From Leptospira hartskeerlii (lineage in GTDB: Bacteria > Spirochaetota > Leptospiria > Leptospirales > Leptospiraceae): DNA of 64,000 nucleotides. A model generated the notes under the pieces. It was not told the origin of the DNA. It was given only the letters and a program-made list of their open reading frames with translations, and did no database searches. The stretch covers positions 186,001-250,000 of the forward strand of contig NZ_NPDL01000008.1 in assembly GCF_002811475.1 (NCBI RefSeq). Reading direction: 5' to 3'. Shown one piece after another: positions 16,782-24,530 of the stretch (positions within the stretch are counted from its first letter, which is position 1; the number at the start of each line of letters is the position of its first letter). A program made the position numbers and the translations under genes.

Positions 16782-18796
16782 TCGGTTCCAAAATCTCAAA
16801 TACACATCTGAACTTAAAATTTCTTTTCAGGAATTTCGCGGTTCTTTTTGTTTTATCTTTTTCATTCTCCCTTTATTCCAAACAAACTATTGATTGGATA
16901 AAAGAAGGAGAAGGTGCATTAGCTTCCAGAAATTATCCTGCCGCTTATGATTCCTTCAGAGAAGCGGTAAACTTAAACCCACTTTCTGTTCGTTCCAGAT
17001 TGGGACTCGCAGAGGCTGCACTAAAACTTCATAAAGAAAAAGAAGCATTACAATCTTTAGATAAGGTCCTCGAGTTAGAACCTAAAAACAAAAAAGCAGT
17101 CCGAGAAAAAGCGATCACACTAGCTAAATTGGGACGATATGAAGAAGCATTTTTAATCCTAAAACCGTTCCTGGAAGAAGATAGATACGACTCCGATCTA
17201 TTTCCGATCTATATTGAAGTGCAACTCGCCTCCGGAAAAACCCAAAAAGCAAGTTTTGAGTTTCATTCTGCATACTCTAGGATCCCTAAAAGTAAAGAAG
17301 TAAAAACCTTAGAAGCAAAAGTAGAAGCATTCGATGGTAACTTTACAAAAGCTGCATATCTCAGAAATCAATTAGAAGCTGAAGCTTCCGATGATCCGGC
17401 GGTGTTTTTAGAGTCAGGAAAGTTCTTATTGATCTGGGCCGAAAAATCTCAAGGAAGCAAGCGAGATTCTAAAATTGCAGAAGCAGCCGAAAAATTCGAG
17501 AGGTCCGTTTCCTTACACCCAAACGAGGAAGAAGCACTTAAATTATTAGCAAAGACCAGGATCTATTTCGGAAGATACCAAGAAGCGGAAGAATATCTAA
17601 ACCGCTTATTAGGTTTATTCCCGAATTCCACAGAGTATTTATATTTGCGTTCTTATTCTAGACTGAAGAAAGATCCTACCTCTAAAGACGCTAAAACCGA
17701 TCTGGAAAAATTGATCTCCTTAGATGATTTGGATCCTATCGCAAGAAATCGGTCGGAATTGTATGCATTGGAAAATTTACCGGAGGGAAATTCACTTAGA
17801 AGGACCTTAGGAGAATATAGACTTCAAAGATACAGAGCGAATAAAAATGCATTCTTATATGATTTAGCTTGGTATCACTTGATACGAGCTAAGGAACTTC
17901 TCCCCAATCGTCCCGAAATTTTAGTATTAACATTAGAAGAATACAAAAGAAGAGGACTCTTCCCAAGTTACTTCAACCTTCTACTGCTTTTAAGAGATAA
18001 ATTTCCGGATAATAAAAAATACGGATATTCCGTGGAGAATAACTTGGAAGGTTTTAAAACTTCTTTAAGTTATAGAGAAGGCTTGGTTAAGATCGGAGAA
18101 TTCGGGATCCAAGAAGATTACGGCAGAACTCCTCCCGAAGTCCTCGTCTTTGATCCGGATGGAGAAGATTTTTTAGCAAAACATACGGACCTTCCCGCAT
18201 TGGCAGGCAAAGTTCTTCGCCATTTTTTAAATTCCGATCCAAGAATCCGCAATATCGATCTGGATAATATTAGAAAATCTGAAAGTTTAGAATCGGAGCC
18301 TTATTCCGGAGCCATTCATAAAACTGAAAAAAACTATTCTTCGATAAAGAACTCCAGAGGCGAAAACGCTCGTTTCGTTGTGAGCGGAAAAATTTCCTTC
18401 CAAGACGATAACTTACGTATTGAATGGAGTCTTAGAGATCATAAAGAAGAGAAAATTTTAGGCAAATTTAGGATCTATGCAAAAGGTAGAGATGCTTTAG
18501 CAGAAGCTACTCTAAGAGCAAGAGATAAGATCCTCGCCTTAATTCCTGCCAGCGGAAAAGTGCATCGAGTAAAAGAAGATTCGCTAATCGTAAACGCAGG
18601 GATCATAGACGGACTCAAAAAAGGAACGACTGTTTACTTCTTCAATTCGGCAACTCTACTCGGTGAGGGAACTGTAACCGAAGCGGATCTTTACACCGCC
18701 AAAGTGGTTCCTAAAAACCAGGATGCTGTTTTAAGAAATATCGCAGTAGGAAATAAAGCTTACTGGAAAAAGACGGAAAACCCTGCTTCCAATTAA
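16778..18796 (+). CDS. Exported TPR-repeat protein with FlgT C-terminal-like domain
   Basis: 672 residues. An N-terminal signal segment (about 14-32, FAVLFVLSFSFSLYS) is followed by a long TPR array (about 38-300). Typical units are GEGALASRNYPAAYDSFREA and IYFGRYQEAEEYLNRLLGLF. Residues 420-585 contain a domain with a beta-sheet look (FVVSGKISFQDDNLRIEW) resembling lipoprotein-type TolB N-domains. The end (about 590-672), beginning VKEDSLIVNAGIIDGLKKGT, resembles the FlgT C-terminal domain. Second gene of the operon, with a 4-base overlap to the propeller protein. A role in envelope assembly or cell-surface scaffolding is possible but not shown. Confidence 0.82.
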   Translation: MIGSKISNTHLNLKFLFRNFAVLFVLSFSFSLYSKQTIDWIKEGEGALASRNYPAAYDSFREAVNLNPLSVRSRLGLAEAALKLHKEKEALQSLDKVLELEPKNKKAVREKAITLAKLGRYEEAFLILKPFLEEDRYDSDLFPIYIEVQLASGKTQKASFEFHSAYSRIPKSKEVKTLEAKVEAFDGNFTKAAYLRNQLEAEASDDPAVFLESGKFLLIWAEKSQGSKRDSKIAEAAEKFERSVSLHPNEEEALKLLAKTRIYFGRYQEAEEYLNRLLGLFPNSTEYLYLRSYSRLKKDPTSKDAKTDLEKLISLDDLDPIARNRSELYALENLPEGNSLRRTLGEYRLQRYRANKNAFLYDLAWYHLIRAKELLPNRPEILVLTLEEYKRRGLFPSYFNLLLLLRDKFPDNKKYGYSVENNLEGFKTSLSYREGLVKIGEFGIQEDYGRTPPEVLVFDPDGEDFLAKHTDLPALAGKVLRHFLNSDPRIRNIDLDNIRKSESLESEPYSGAIHKTEKNYSSIKNSRGENARFVVSGKISFQDDNLRIEWSLRDHKEEKILGKFRIYAKGRDALAEATLRARDKILALIPASGKVHRVKEDSLIVNAGIIDGLKKGTTVYFFNSATLLGEGTVTEADLYTAKVVPKNQDAVLRNIAVGNKAYWKKTENPASN

Positions 18797-18831
18797 ATAT
18801 ATTCTGATTTTTTAATATTTTAGGAAATCCT

Positions 18832-19008
18832 GTGATATTCATTTGTCGTTCTGAATTCGATTGTAAGGTCTCTGAATTATTCGGATTCCATGCCGGACCA
18901 GACGGATTTGCAGGAAAGCTAAACCTTACTCTACAAGGAGGCGGGCAAAAAAATCACTTGCTTATTAATAACGATTTATCATTATTGAAAAAATGGAATT
19001 TTCAGTGA
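18832..19008 (+). pseudogene. Short ORF resembling the N-terminus of an SRPBCC-family protein (possible remnant)
   Basis: A 58-codon frame, GTG start with AGGAA five bases upstream, ending at TGA 19006-19008. Its first 27 residues (MIFICRSEFDCKVSELFGFH, then AGPDGFA) look like the start of SRPBCC (START-like) proteins, which usually begin with a strand, then a ELFxFHxxPxGF helix. The similarity fades after residue 30 and there is no room for the rest of the ~150-residue domain. It overlaps the start of the next gene. It may be a decayed gene, a short functional leader, or chance. Confidence 0.35.
18967..18986. promoter_or_regulatory. Fur/Zur-like inverted repeat before the TonB receptor operon
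   Basis: AATAACGAT TT ATCATTATT is a 9-2-9 inverted repeat with one mismatch, AT-rich like Fur-family boxes. It ends 6 bases before the ATG at 18993, so a bound repressor would block transcription or translation start. A metal-responsive regulator is inferred from the type of genes downstream. Confidence 0.5.
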
Positions 19009-19322
19009 GAGGACAGAGAAAAGGACTTAGGTCCTTCTTTGCGTTGTTCGCGTTTTGCGGCGGACTTCTGCTTACAAGCGTACACTCTCACTCGGATATA
19101 TCCGAAAAGGGGATATTTTCCAAACATTCCCCGAAAATTTCCTTGGAATCCTGTTTCGTTTGTATTCACACTCAAATCAATTCCGGAGCGAACCTTGCCC
19201 AAAGCCCGAGATCAGAACAACCCGTTCTGGAATATAATGAATTTATAATTTTCGATTTAATTCCTGTTCAAATTTCCCAATCAGGGATCTTGAGAGGACG
19301 CGCCCCTCCTTATTTTTCCTAA
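18993..19322 (+). CDS. Small exported protein with His/Cys motifs and C-terminal RAPP, next to TonB receptor
   Basis: 109 residues. A hydrophobic segment at about 13-30 (LRSFFALFAFCGGLLLTSVH) is followed by HSHSD, then a CFVCIH cysteine pair (about 55-60), and it ends GRAPPYFS. Small proteins with one or two hydrophobic segments, His/Cys residues and a terminal R-[AG]-P-P are often encoded beside metal-related TonB receptors (the DUF2946-type set); I assign it to that type by pattern only. No good ribosome site precedes the ATG, and the inverted repeat at 18967-18986 is immediately upstream. The start is therefore uncertain. Probably co-transcribed with the receptor 105 bases downstream. Confidence 0.65.
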   Translation: MEFSVRGQRKGLRSFFALFAFCGGLLLTSVHSHSDISEKGIFSKHSPKISLESCFVCIHTQINSGANLAQSPRSEQPVLEYNEFIIFDLIPVQISQSGILRGRAPPYFS

Positions 19323-19427
19323 TTTATCTGCATCTACTGTTTTCAGCGGCTTTTGCATTCGCGATCCGCTTTGAATTATATTTTGTATATGAAGACCCGA
19401 CCTCAAGAGGTCTGGAGTTTAGGAAGA

Positions 19428-21836
19428 ATGAAAAGTATTTTATATAAATTTAATTTATTACCTGTTTTTTTAAGTTTATTTTTGCCTTTTTCGGAAGTTT
19501 TTTCCCTGGATGTGAATGTCAGAGGGATCCTCAAAGATTCGGAAGGACGTCCCATTTCAGGCGCCAAACTATTCCTGACGGAGAACAAGTTTGTATCCAG
19601 GTCGGGCAAAGATGGTAGTTTCGAATTCCAGCATGTTTCTCCGGGGAATTACACTTTAGTTGTATCTGCTCCGAACTATGAGCTGAAAACAGAACGATTC
19701 GAAATAAAGGATTTGGACAAGGTTTTAGATATCGTTTTAAAACCTTCTCTCTTAGAAGGTGTGGCTATCAATGTCACCGCTAAAACTGTGGCTTCCGATT
19801 TTTTATCCACCCCACAGCCTACTACGGTTTTAGAAGGGAGACAACTGCAAAGGTTGAGGGGACAGAACGTTATGTCTGCTTTGGAAAACACTCCGGGAAC
19901 TGCAACCTTAACTACCGGTGCAGGGACTTCTAAACCGGTGATCCGAGGTTTGACAGGCCAAAGAGTTTTGGTAATGACCGACGGAGTAAGGCAAGAAGAA
20001 CAGCAGTTCGGTGATGATCATACTGTTGACTTAGACGCGTTTAATGTGGATAAGATGGAAATTGTTAGAGGTCCTGGATCCGTTCTCTATGGCTCTGATG
20101 CATTAGGCGGTGTGATTAACGTGATCCGCTCTAAGGCACCGACCGCGAAGGATGGTGCTCCTCTTCTGGGTGGAGCAATCTCTACGAATAGTTTTTCGAA
20201 CAATAAACAAGATGCAGGTGCGATCTCATTATTCGGTTATCACAAAGATACCAACTTTGGCTATAGAGTGCAAACGGATACTCGAAAGGCAGGAAGGATC
20301 ACTACTCCAAACGGGACTCTTCCAAATACCGGCTTTCATGAAAGAAACGTGAATGCTTCTTTGGGAACGGATGGTTCTTGGGGAAACTTCTATGTGGATT
20401 CTTTCCAAAGATACCAAGAACAGGATTTATACGACAACCCGAATGAATCTCCCGGTGCGACTGCTTACCAAACTGTTCTTCATCAAAAGACTCATGCTCA
20501 TGCTTTCTTCATTCTTCCTTTTGTGAATGTGGAATTAGATGCGGCCTATCAAAGAAACAATCGTAGAGAGATTGAAGATAAAAATAGATACATGCCTATC
20601 AAAGACACATTGCTGGACCCTTCTATCGATTCTTTCAGCAAGGCAGCTTCCGTCTATCAAGTGAATAAGTACGATTACAAGCAGGGTTTAAATCTTTCAT
20701 TGGATACTACTACTGCTGATGCAAAAGTTCATCATAAAGAATGGAAAGGTTTGAAGGGCACAGTCGGCATTTCCGGAATGCAGCAGAGAAGTAATACTAT
20801 AGGAACTGAACCTTTGATCCCAGGTTACGGTTTAAGCAATATAGGATTTTTCTTATTCGAAGAATGGAAATTGGGCGACTTCAGTTTTTCCGCAGGTGCC
20901 CGAACTGACAAAAGAAGCATGGATATTAGAGCTAATGCAGATCTGGGAAATTTGGAGCAAACCCGAAATTATTCAGCAAGCACAGGAAGTCTCGGAACTG
21001 TTTGGAGATTTGCAAAAGATTTTTCTTTAGCCTTGAACGCAGGTAGAGGTTTTAGGGCCCCAACTCCTTTCGAATTATTCGCGAATGGTGTTCATGAAGG
21101 AAGTGGTAGATTCGAGATCGGTAAAGATAGTTTAAGACCGGAAACTTCTTTGAATTATGATGCTTCTGTCCGTTTTGCTAATGATAAGTTTCAAGCTGAG
21201 TTGAGTGTTTTTAGGAACAAGATAGATAATTATATTTATTCTGTAAGTGCAGGTGCTATCGATCCTGATTCTGGCCTTCCCGTTTATAGATACAGACAAG
21301 ATGCTGCGAAGTTAGAAGGTGGAGAATTCAGCTTTCAAGCTCAGGCAGCTTCCTGGCTTGTGCTAACCGGTGGTATCGATATTCTAAGAGCCATCATTCA
21401 AAAAAATGTTCCGCCAGAAATTCTTCTAAATCCCGGAGGAACAGATCCTAATTCAGTATATTCTGATATTAAAAATAAGTATCTTCCTAGGATGACCCCC
21501 AATCGAGCCCGCTTAGGTCTTAGATTCACTACGAATAAACTTTTCGGGATTTCAAAACCTTATATTTCCATGAACGGCACTTTTGTTCAATCCCAGTATA
21601 AGGTAGATAAATTAGAAACTCCAACCCAAGGTTATAATTTATACGATCTTGGCTTCGGAGGAGAAATTCCAGGATTAACAAATGGAACTGAATCCGCGAC
21701 CTTCGACGTTGCTGTTTTAAACATTTTTGATAAAGAGTATGTGAATCATCTAAGTCGATATAAGGAGTATGCCTTGAACCCAGGGACTAATCTCACTTTC
21801 AAGACTACGATCCCATTTACTTTAATATCTGAATGA
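19428..21836 (+). CDS. TonB-dependent outer membrane receptor with N-terminal carboxypeptidase-regulatory-like domain
   Basis: 802 residues from the ATG at 19428, with AGGA five bases upstream; the open frame to 19353 adds 25 residues of no signal-peptide character. Signal peptide about 1-28. A CarboxypepD_reg-like domain (about 30-105) contains GRPISGAKLFLTE and DGSFEFQHVSPGNYTL. The plug (about 120-250) has KPVIRGLTGQRVLVMTDGVR and VRGPGSVLYGSDALGGVINV. The 22-strand barrel ends NPGTNLTFKTTIPFTL. The plug segment QQFGDDHTVDLDAFNVDKME resembles zinc receptors of the ZnuD type. With the metal-box-like upstream repeat this suggests zinc or another metal. The stop overlaps the next frame. Confidence 0.9.
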   Translation: MKSILYKFNLLPVFLSLFLPFSEVFSLDVNVRGILKDSEGRPISGAKLFLTENKFVSRSGKDGSFEFQHVSPGNYTLVVSAPNYELKTERFEIKDLDKVLDIVLKPSLLEGVAINVTAKTVASDFLSTPQPTTVLEGRQLQRLRGQNVMSALENTPGTATLTTGAGTSKPVIRGLTGQRVLVMTDGVRQEEQQFGDDHTVDLDAFNVDKMEIVRGPGSVLYGSDALGGVINVIRSKAPTAKDGAPLLGGAISTNSFSNNKQDAGAISLFGYHKDTNFGYRVQTDTRKAGRITTPNGTLPNTGFHERNVNASLGTDGSWGNFYVDSFQRYQEQDLYDNPNESPGATAYQTVLHQKTHAHAFFILPFVNVELDAAYQRNNRREIEDKNRYMPIKDTLLDPSIDSFSKAASVYQVNKYDYKQGLNLSLDTTTADAKVHHKEWKGLKGTVGISGMQQRSNTIGTEPLIPGYGLSNIGFFLFEEWKLGDFSFSAGARTDKRSMDIRANADLGNLEQTRNYSASTGSLGTVWRFAKDFSLALNAGRGFRAPTPFELFANGVHEGSGRFEIGKDSLRPETSLNYDASVRFANDKFQAELSVFRNKIDNYIYSVSAGAIDPDSGLPVYRYRQDAAKLEGGEFSFQAQAASWLVLTGGIDILRAIIQKNVPPEILLNPGGTDPNSVYSDIKNKYLPRMTPNRARLGLRFTTNKLFGISKPYISMNGTFVQSQYKVDKLETPTQGYNLYDLGFGGEIPGLTNGTESATFDVAVLNIFDKEYVNHLSRYKEYALNPGTNLTFKTTIPFTLISE

Positions 21837-21844
21837 GGAATTTT

Positions 21845-22237
21845 ATGAATTTTAGATACTTTCCACTTTATATATTTATAATATTATTATTCTCCTCCTC
21901 CTGCACTTCTGACCCTCAAACGAAAAAAGAGAAGGAAGACTATCAAAACCAGTCACTGATCTCTGCTGCATTGAATGGGAATCAAAGATCCGATTGCGTT
22001 TATTGTTCCGATACAAGAGCTTTCGAAGGAAATTGTTCCTGTTATAAGCAGATTCCAGTTTTTTCCTGCACGGGCATTCCGTCCGGCAAAGGTAAATCGA
22101 ATTCTTATAATATTTCCTGCGACGAGTTGCTGCAGTTAGGGGCTTGGACCCAGGCTTCTTCCGATTCTTTTTCCTGTAGTTATTTGACCTGCCCTCCGGA
22201 AGCGTACAGGGCAGCGTTTACCGAAGAAGGTAAATAA
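21845..22237 (+). CDS. Cysteine-rich lipoprotein of the TonB receptor operon
   Basis: 130 residues from the ATG at 21845, preceded by TGAGGA; an ATG at 21833 overlapping the receptor stop is also in frame. The lipobox is FSSSC, typical of spirochaetes. The mature part has eight further cysteines in pairs (CVYC, CSC, SC, SC, SC, TC), which suggests disulfides or metal binding. I do not recognise the family. Its position right behind the receptor suggests an accessory in the same uptake, for example a surface or periplasmic binding lipoprotein. Confidence 0.72.
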   Translation: MNFRYFPLYIFIILLFSSSCTSDPQTKKEKEDYQNQSLISAALNGNQRSDCVYCSDTRAFEGNCSCYKQIPVFSCTGIPSGKGKSNSYNISCDELLQLGAWTQASSDSFSCSYLTCPPEAYRAAFTEEGK

Positions 22238-22238
22238 C

Positions 22239-22685
22239 TCAATAAATAGGCAGTCCTGTATTATAATCGATTGTAGTCTTTTTATAAGAACTCGCGAGAA
22301 GGTCGGATGAGATCAAATAATCAGCAGACCTTCTATTATTTGCTATTGGAATATTATAAAGCACTGCAATTCGCAAAAGAGCCTTAACGTCCGGATCATG
22401 CGGCTGAGCGGTCAATGGATCCCAGAAAAAAATGACCACATCTATCTCTCCATCCACGATCTTTGCACCGATCTGTTGATCCCCACCGAGTGGACCGGAT
22501 AAAAATCTATGAACAGGTAGATCCGTTTTGTCATGGACTATTTTTCCCGTGGTTCCCGTTGCATAGAGATGATGTTTAGAAAGTATTTCCTTATGAAGCT
22601 GCACCCATTCCACTAGATCTTCTTTTTTATTATCATGTGCAATGAGCACGATACGTTTTGTTTTTGGGACTTCGGGGCTTTGCAT
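22239..22685 (-). CDS. mgsA: Methylglyoxal synthase
   Basis: 148 residues, the usual length. IVLIAHDNKKEDLVEWV opens the protein, then YATGTTGKIV, FLSGPLGGDQQIGAKI (Asp of GGDQQ is the catalytic base), FFWDPLTAQPHDPDVKAL and NIPIANNRRSADYLISS. These cover all conserved positions of MgsA, which converts dihydroxyacetone phosphate to methylglyoxal and phosphate. It converges on the small lipoprotein gene with only one base between them, and its 5' end overlaps the 5' end of the divergent frame on the other strand. Confidence 0.95.
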   Translation of the reverse strand: MQSPEVPKTKRIVLIAHDNKKEDLVEWVQLHKEILSKHHLYATGTTGKIVHDKTDLPVHRFLSGPLGGDQQIGAKIVDGEIDVVIFFWDPLTAQPHDPDVKALLRIAVLYNIPIANNRRSADYLISSDLLASSYKKTTIDYNTGLPIY

Positions 22686-22778
22686 ATTTTGCTCCTAAAT
22701 CAAATTCATCGGAAGGCTTTCCGAATGAAACCATTTTTATGGTTTATCTCCCGAAGCTGTTTCCCGATCCTAGTGCTA

Positions 22779-23585
22779 ATGAAACTCGTTAAGCTTTCAA
22801 GCTTAAGATCCTTGTTCTTATTTATTCTGATCGCCTGGGCCCCCTATCTATTTTCCCAAGAAGATCCCCATGATCGTCCCAAAAAACTGGAGATCTTGAT
22901 CCCTGAATCTGCAAAAGACGGCCCTTGGAGCGAAGACCCCAACGAATTTAAAGACATTGATTTCTTAGGAGATTTTTCGGAAGGCAATTCAAAGCAAGCT
23001 TTAGAAAGAACGGAAGAATACTTCTCCACAGCCATGGATGGTTTCAGAAAAGTTTCGGATAATATCAAATCGAAAAGGGAAAAAGAAGAAGGTAAGGTCC
23101 TAGATTCGGAAAGATTCCCTTGGCAAAGAAAGACCAGACTGGAAAACGCAGAAAGAGTCTGGAACAGAGAACTCACCAGGGCAAGATTAGATTCAGTTAA
23201 AAATCTCTCCCTTGCGATGAAAAACCTGGACAAAATTGCAAATCCGAATATTAGAAAGTCTGAATCTTTTTTAGAATTGCAAGCCGGAGTTTATAGGGAA
23301 TTTATCAAGCATCAATATGCTTTAAAGAACTTTAATCAGTCTGCGGAGTTTTTGGAAAAATATATCTCTTTAGATCCTAAGTTTAACGACGAAGCTGAGC
23401 CACATCGAATTTTATCTCATTGTTATGAAAGGCTTTATCTTTCGGCTAAGAAATCCGGCCATCCTGAAGGTATGGACTATTATAAGGATAGAAGAAAAAA
23501 ACACGGGATCTTATACGCGGAAAAAGCTTACGGTAGGAATTCCTACGAATTCAAAAAAGTTTTGGAATTGTTTGCTAGAGAATAA
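22779..23585 (+). CDS. Exported all-helical protein with TPR-like C-terminus
   Basis: 268 residues if the ATG at 22779 is used, giving the signal peptide MKLVKLSSLRSLFLFILIAW followed by APYLFSQ. An ATG at 22725 has a better ribosome site (GGAAGG, 8 bases upstream) but would make an unusually long leader. The mature part is charged and helical: a coiled region about 75-160 (SDNIKSKREKEEG and onward), then helical hairpins of TPR type (YALKNFNQSAEFLEKYISLD). The family is not recognised with certainty. A perfect 16-base palindrome begins 13 bases after the stop. Confidence 0.75.
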   Translation: MKLVKLSSLRSLFLFILIAWAPYLFSQEDPHDRPKKLEILIPESAKDGPWSEDPNEFKDIDFLGDFSEGNSKQALERTEEYFSTAMDGFRKVSDNIKSKREKEEGKVLDSERFPWQRKTRLENAERVWNRELTRARLDSVKNLSLAMKNLDKIANPNIRKSESFLELQAGVYREFIKHQYALKNFNQSAEFLEKYISLDPKFNDEAEPHRILSHCYERLYLSAKKSGHPEGMDYYKDRRKKHGILYAEKAYGRNSYEFKKVLELFARE

Positions 23586-23597
23586 AACGGCCCGGTT

Positions 23598-23613
23598 TGT
23601 TGGAATTCCAACA
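23598..23613. repeat. Perfect 16-bp palindrome TGTTGGAATTCCAACA
   Basis: Lies between two convergent genes, 13 bases past one stop and 8 bases before the other. The identical sequence occurs at 29029-29044 and inside the longer palindrome at 11913-11932. There is no T-run, so it does not look like an ordinary terminator. Confidence 0.75.
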
Positions 23614-23620
23614 CTCTATT

Positions 23621-24457
23621 CTAATTATTCTCAGGAAGTCCTAGCTCTTTTCTAAGGCGTTTGTTTTCCTCAACTAGCTCCTTAATTTCCTGCTCAGTGT
23701 ATTCAAACAGTTTAGTATGAGCTTCGAGGATATTTTTCATTTCAATTTCTTCTATGCTGGAATACTCCAAGGCTCTTTCAGTGGCTTTTTTTAGCTCGAG
23801 CGCATGTTTTAATTCCATTGTTTTGAGATTGTCTATGATCTCGGAAACTTTTAGCCTTTCATGAAGAGTTAATAGCTCTTGATTTTTAAGCTCATTCACT
23901 CTTTCGATTGCTTTATTGATATCTTCGTTATTCTTTTTGATCTTTGCTTCGAACTCAAGAATGGCGTGAAGAGCAGCATTCGCCTTATGTGCATCTTTAT
24001 ATTCTTTGTTAGCGAGTTCGAAAACTCCTTCAAAAAATCCTACATTTGCAAGACAACTATTCCCGATCTCGTTAGCCACCATCTTGAAAAATTCGGTTTG
24101 GATCACTCTATCTAAAATGATCCTTAAAGCTCTAGGCTGCACCGGATTTTCTAAAACCTCGGTTTTACCTTTTGGGGAAAGTTTATTGTAAATTTCTTCC
24201 GCTTCGGGAGAAGAGATAATGGTAAGTGCAACGAATGGATGAAGTTCAAAACGTTTTAGGAAATCTTCCTTAATTTCTGTCCATTCTTTCAAGTTAGTAT
24301 TTACATAGAATACATTGATATCCTGGGCATCTAATTCTATCGATCTGTAATCCTTTAACTGGACCTTACGCAGTTCGATATTAATTCGCGGATGTTTCCA
24401 TATATGTATGGGGAATTCAGCTCCGGAAGTTATGTGCCAAATATTCGCGGTTTTCAA
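23621..24457 (-). CDS. Hypothetical cytoplasmic protein with degenerate receiver-like N-terminus and coiled coil
   Basis: 278 residues, no signal. The first ~125 residues have alternating strands and helices ([46 protein letters not shown]) like a response-regulator receiver. An IISS at the usual Thr/Ser strand and a K/NPVQP where Lys-Pro is expected fit, but there is no obvious phospho-accepting Asp in place. Residues 150-275 form a long charged coiled coil ending [16 protein letters not shown] role in protein-protein signalling is possible; I do not recognise a named family. Confidence 0.72.
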   Translation of the reverse strand: MKTANIWHITSGAEFPIHIWKHPRINIELRKVQLKDYRSIELDAQDINVFYVNTNLKEWTEIKEDFLKRFELHPFVALTIISSPEAEEIYNKLSPKGKTEVLENPVQPRALRIILDRVIQTEFFKMVANEIGNSCLANVGFFEGVFELANKEYKDAHKANAALHAILEFEAKIKKNNEDINKAIERVNELKNQELLTLHERLKVSEIIDNLKTMELKHALELKKATERALEYSSIEEIEMKNILEAHTKLFEYTEQEIKELVEENKRLRKELGLPENN

Positions 24458-24476
24458 AGCCGACTCTCCCCCTTAC

Positions 24477-24499
24477 TCGACGTCATAAAAGGACGTCGA
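24477..24499. promoter_or_regulatory. Short hairpin between the lptF-like gene and the coiled-coil gene
   Basis: TCGACGTC, loop ATAAAAG, GACGTCGA: an 8-bp perfect stem. It lies 19 bases before the coiled-coil gene start and 32 bases after the transporter stop on the minus strand. No T-run follows, so a regulatory RNA structure or weak terminator is possible. Confidence 0.45.
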
Positions 24500-24530
24500 A
24501 AGCCGATCCCGTCCTTCTAAAAAACGGAAA

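Noticed and set aside
22779..23585. Flagellar coiling protein FcpA
   Set aside because: Size class, signal peptide and all-helical content are compatible, but I could not match any specific sequence feature, and the predicted mass (about 31 kDa) is below what I recall for FcpA.
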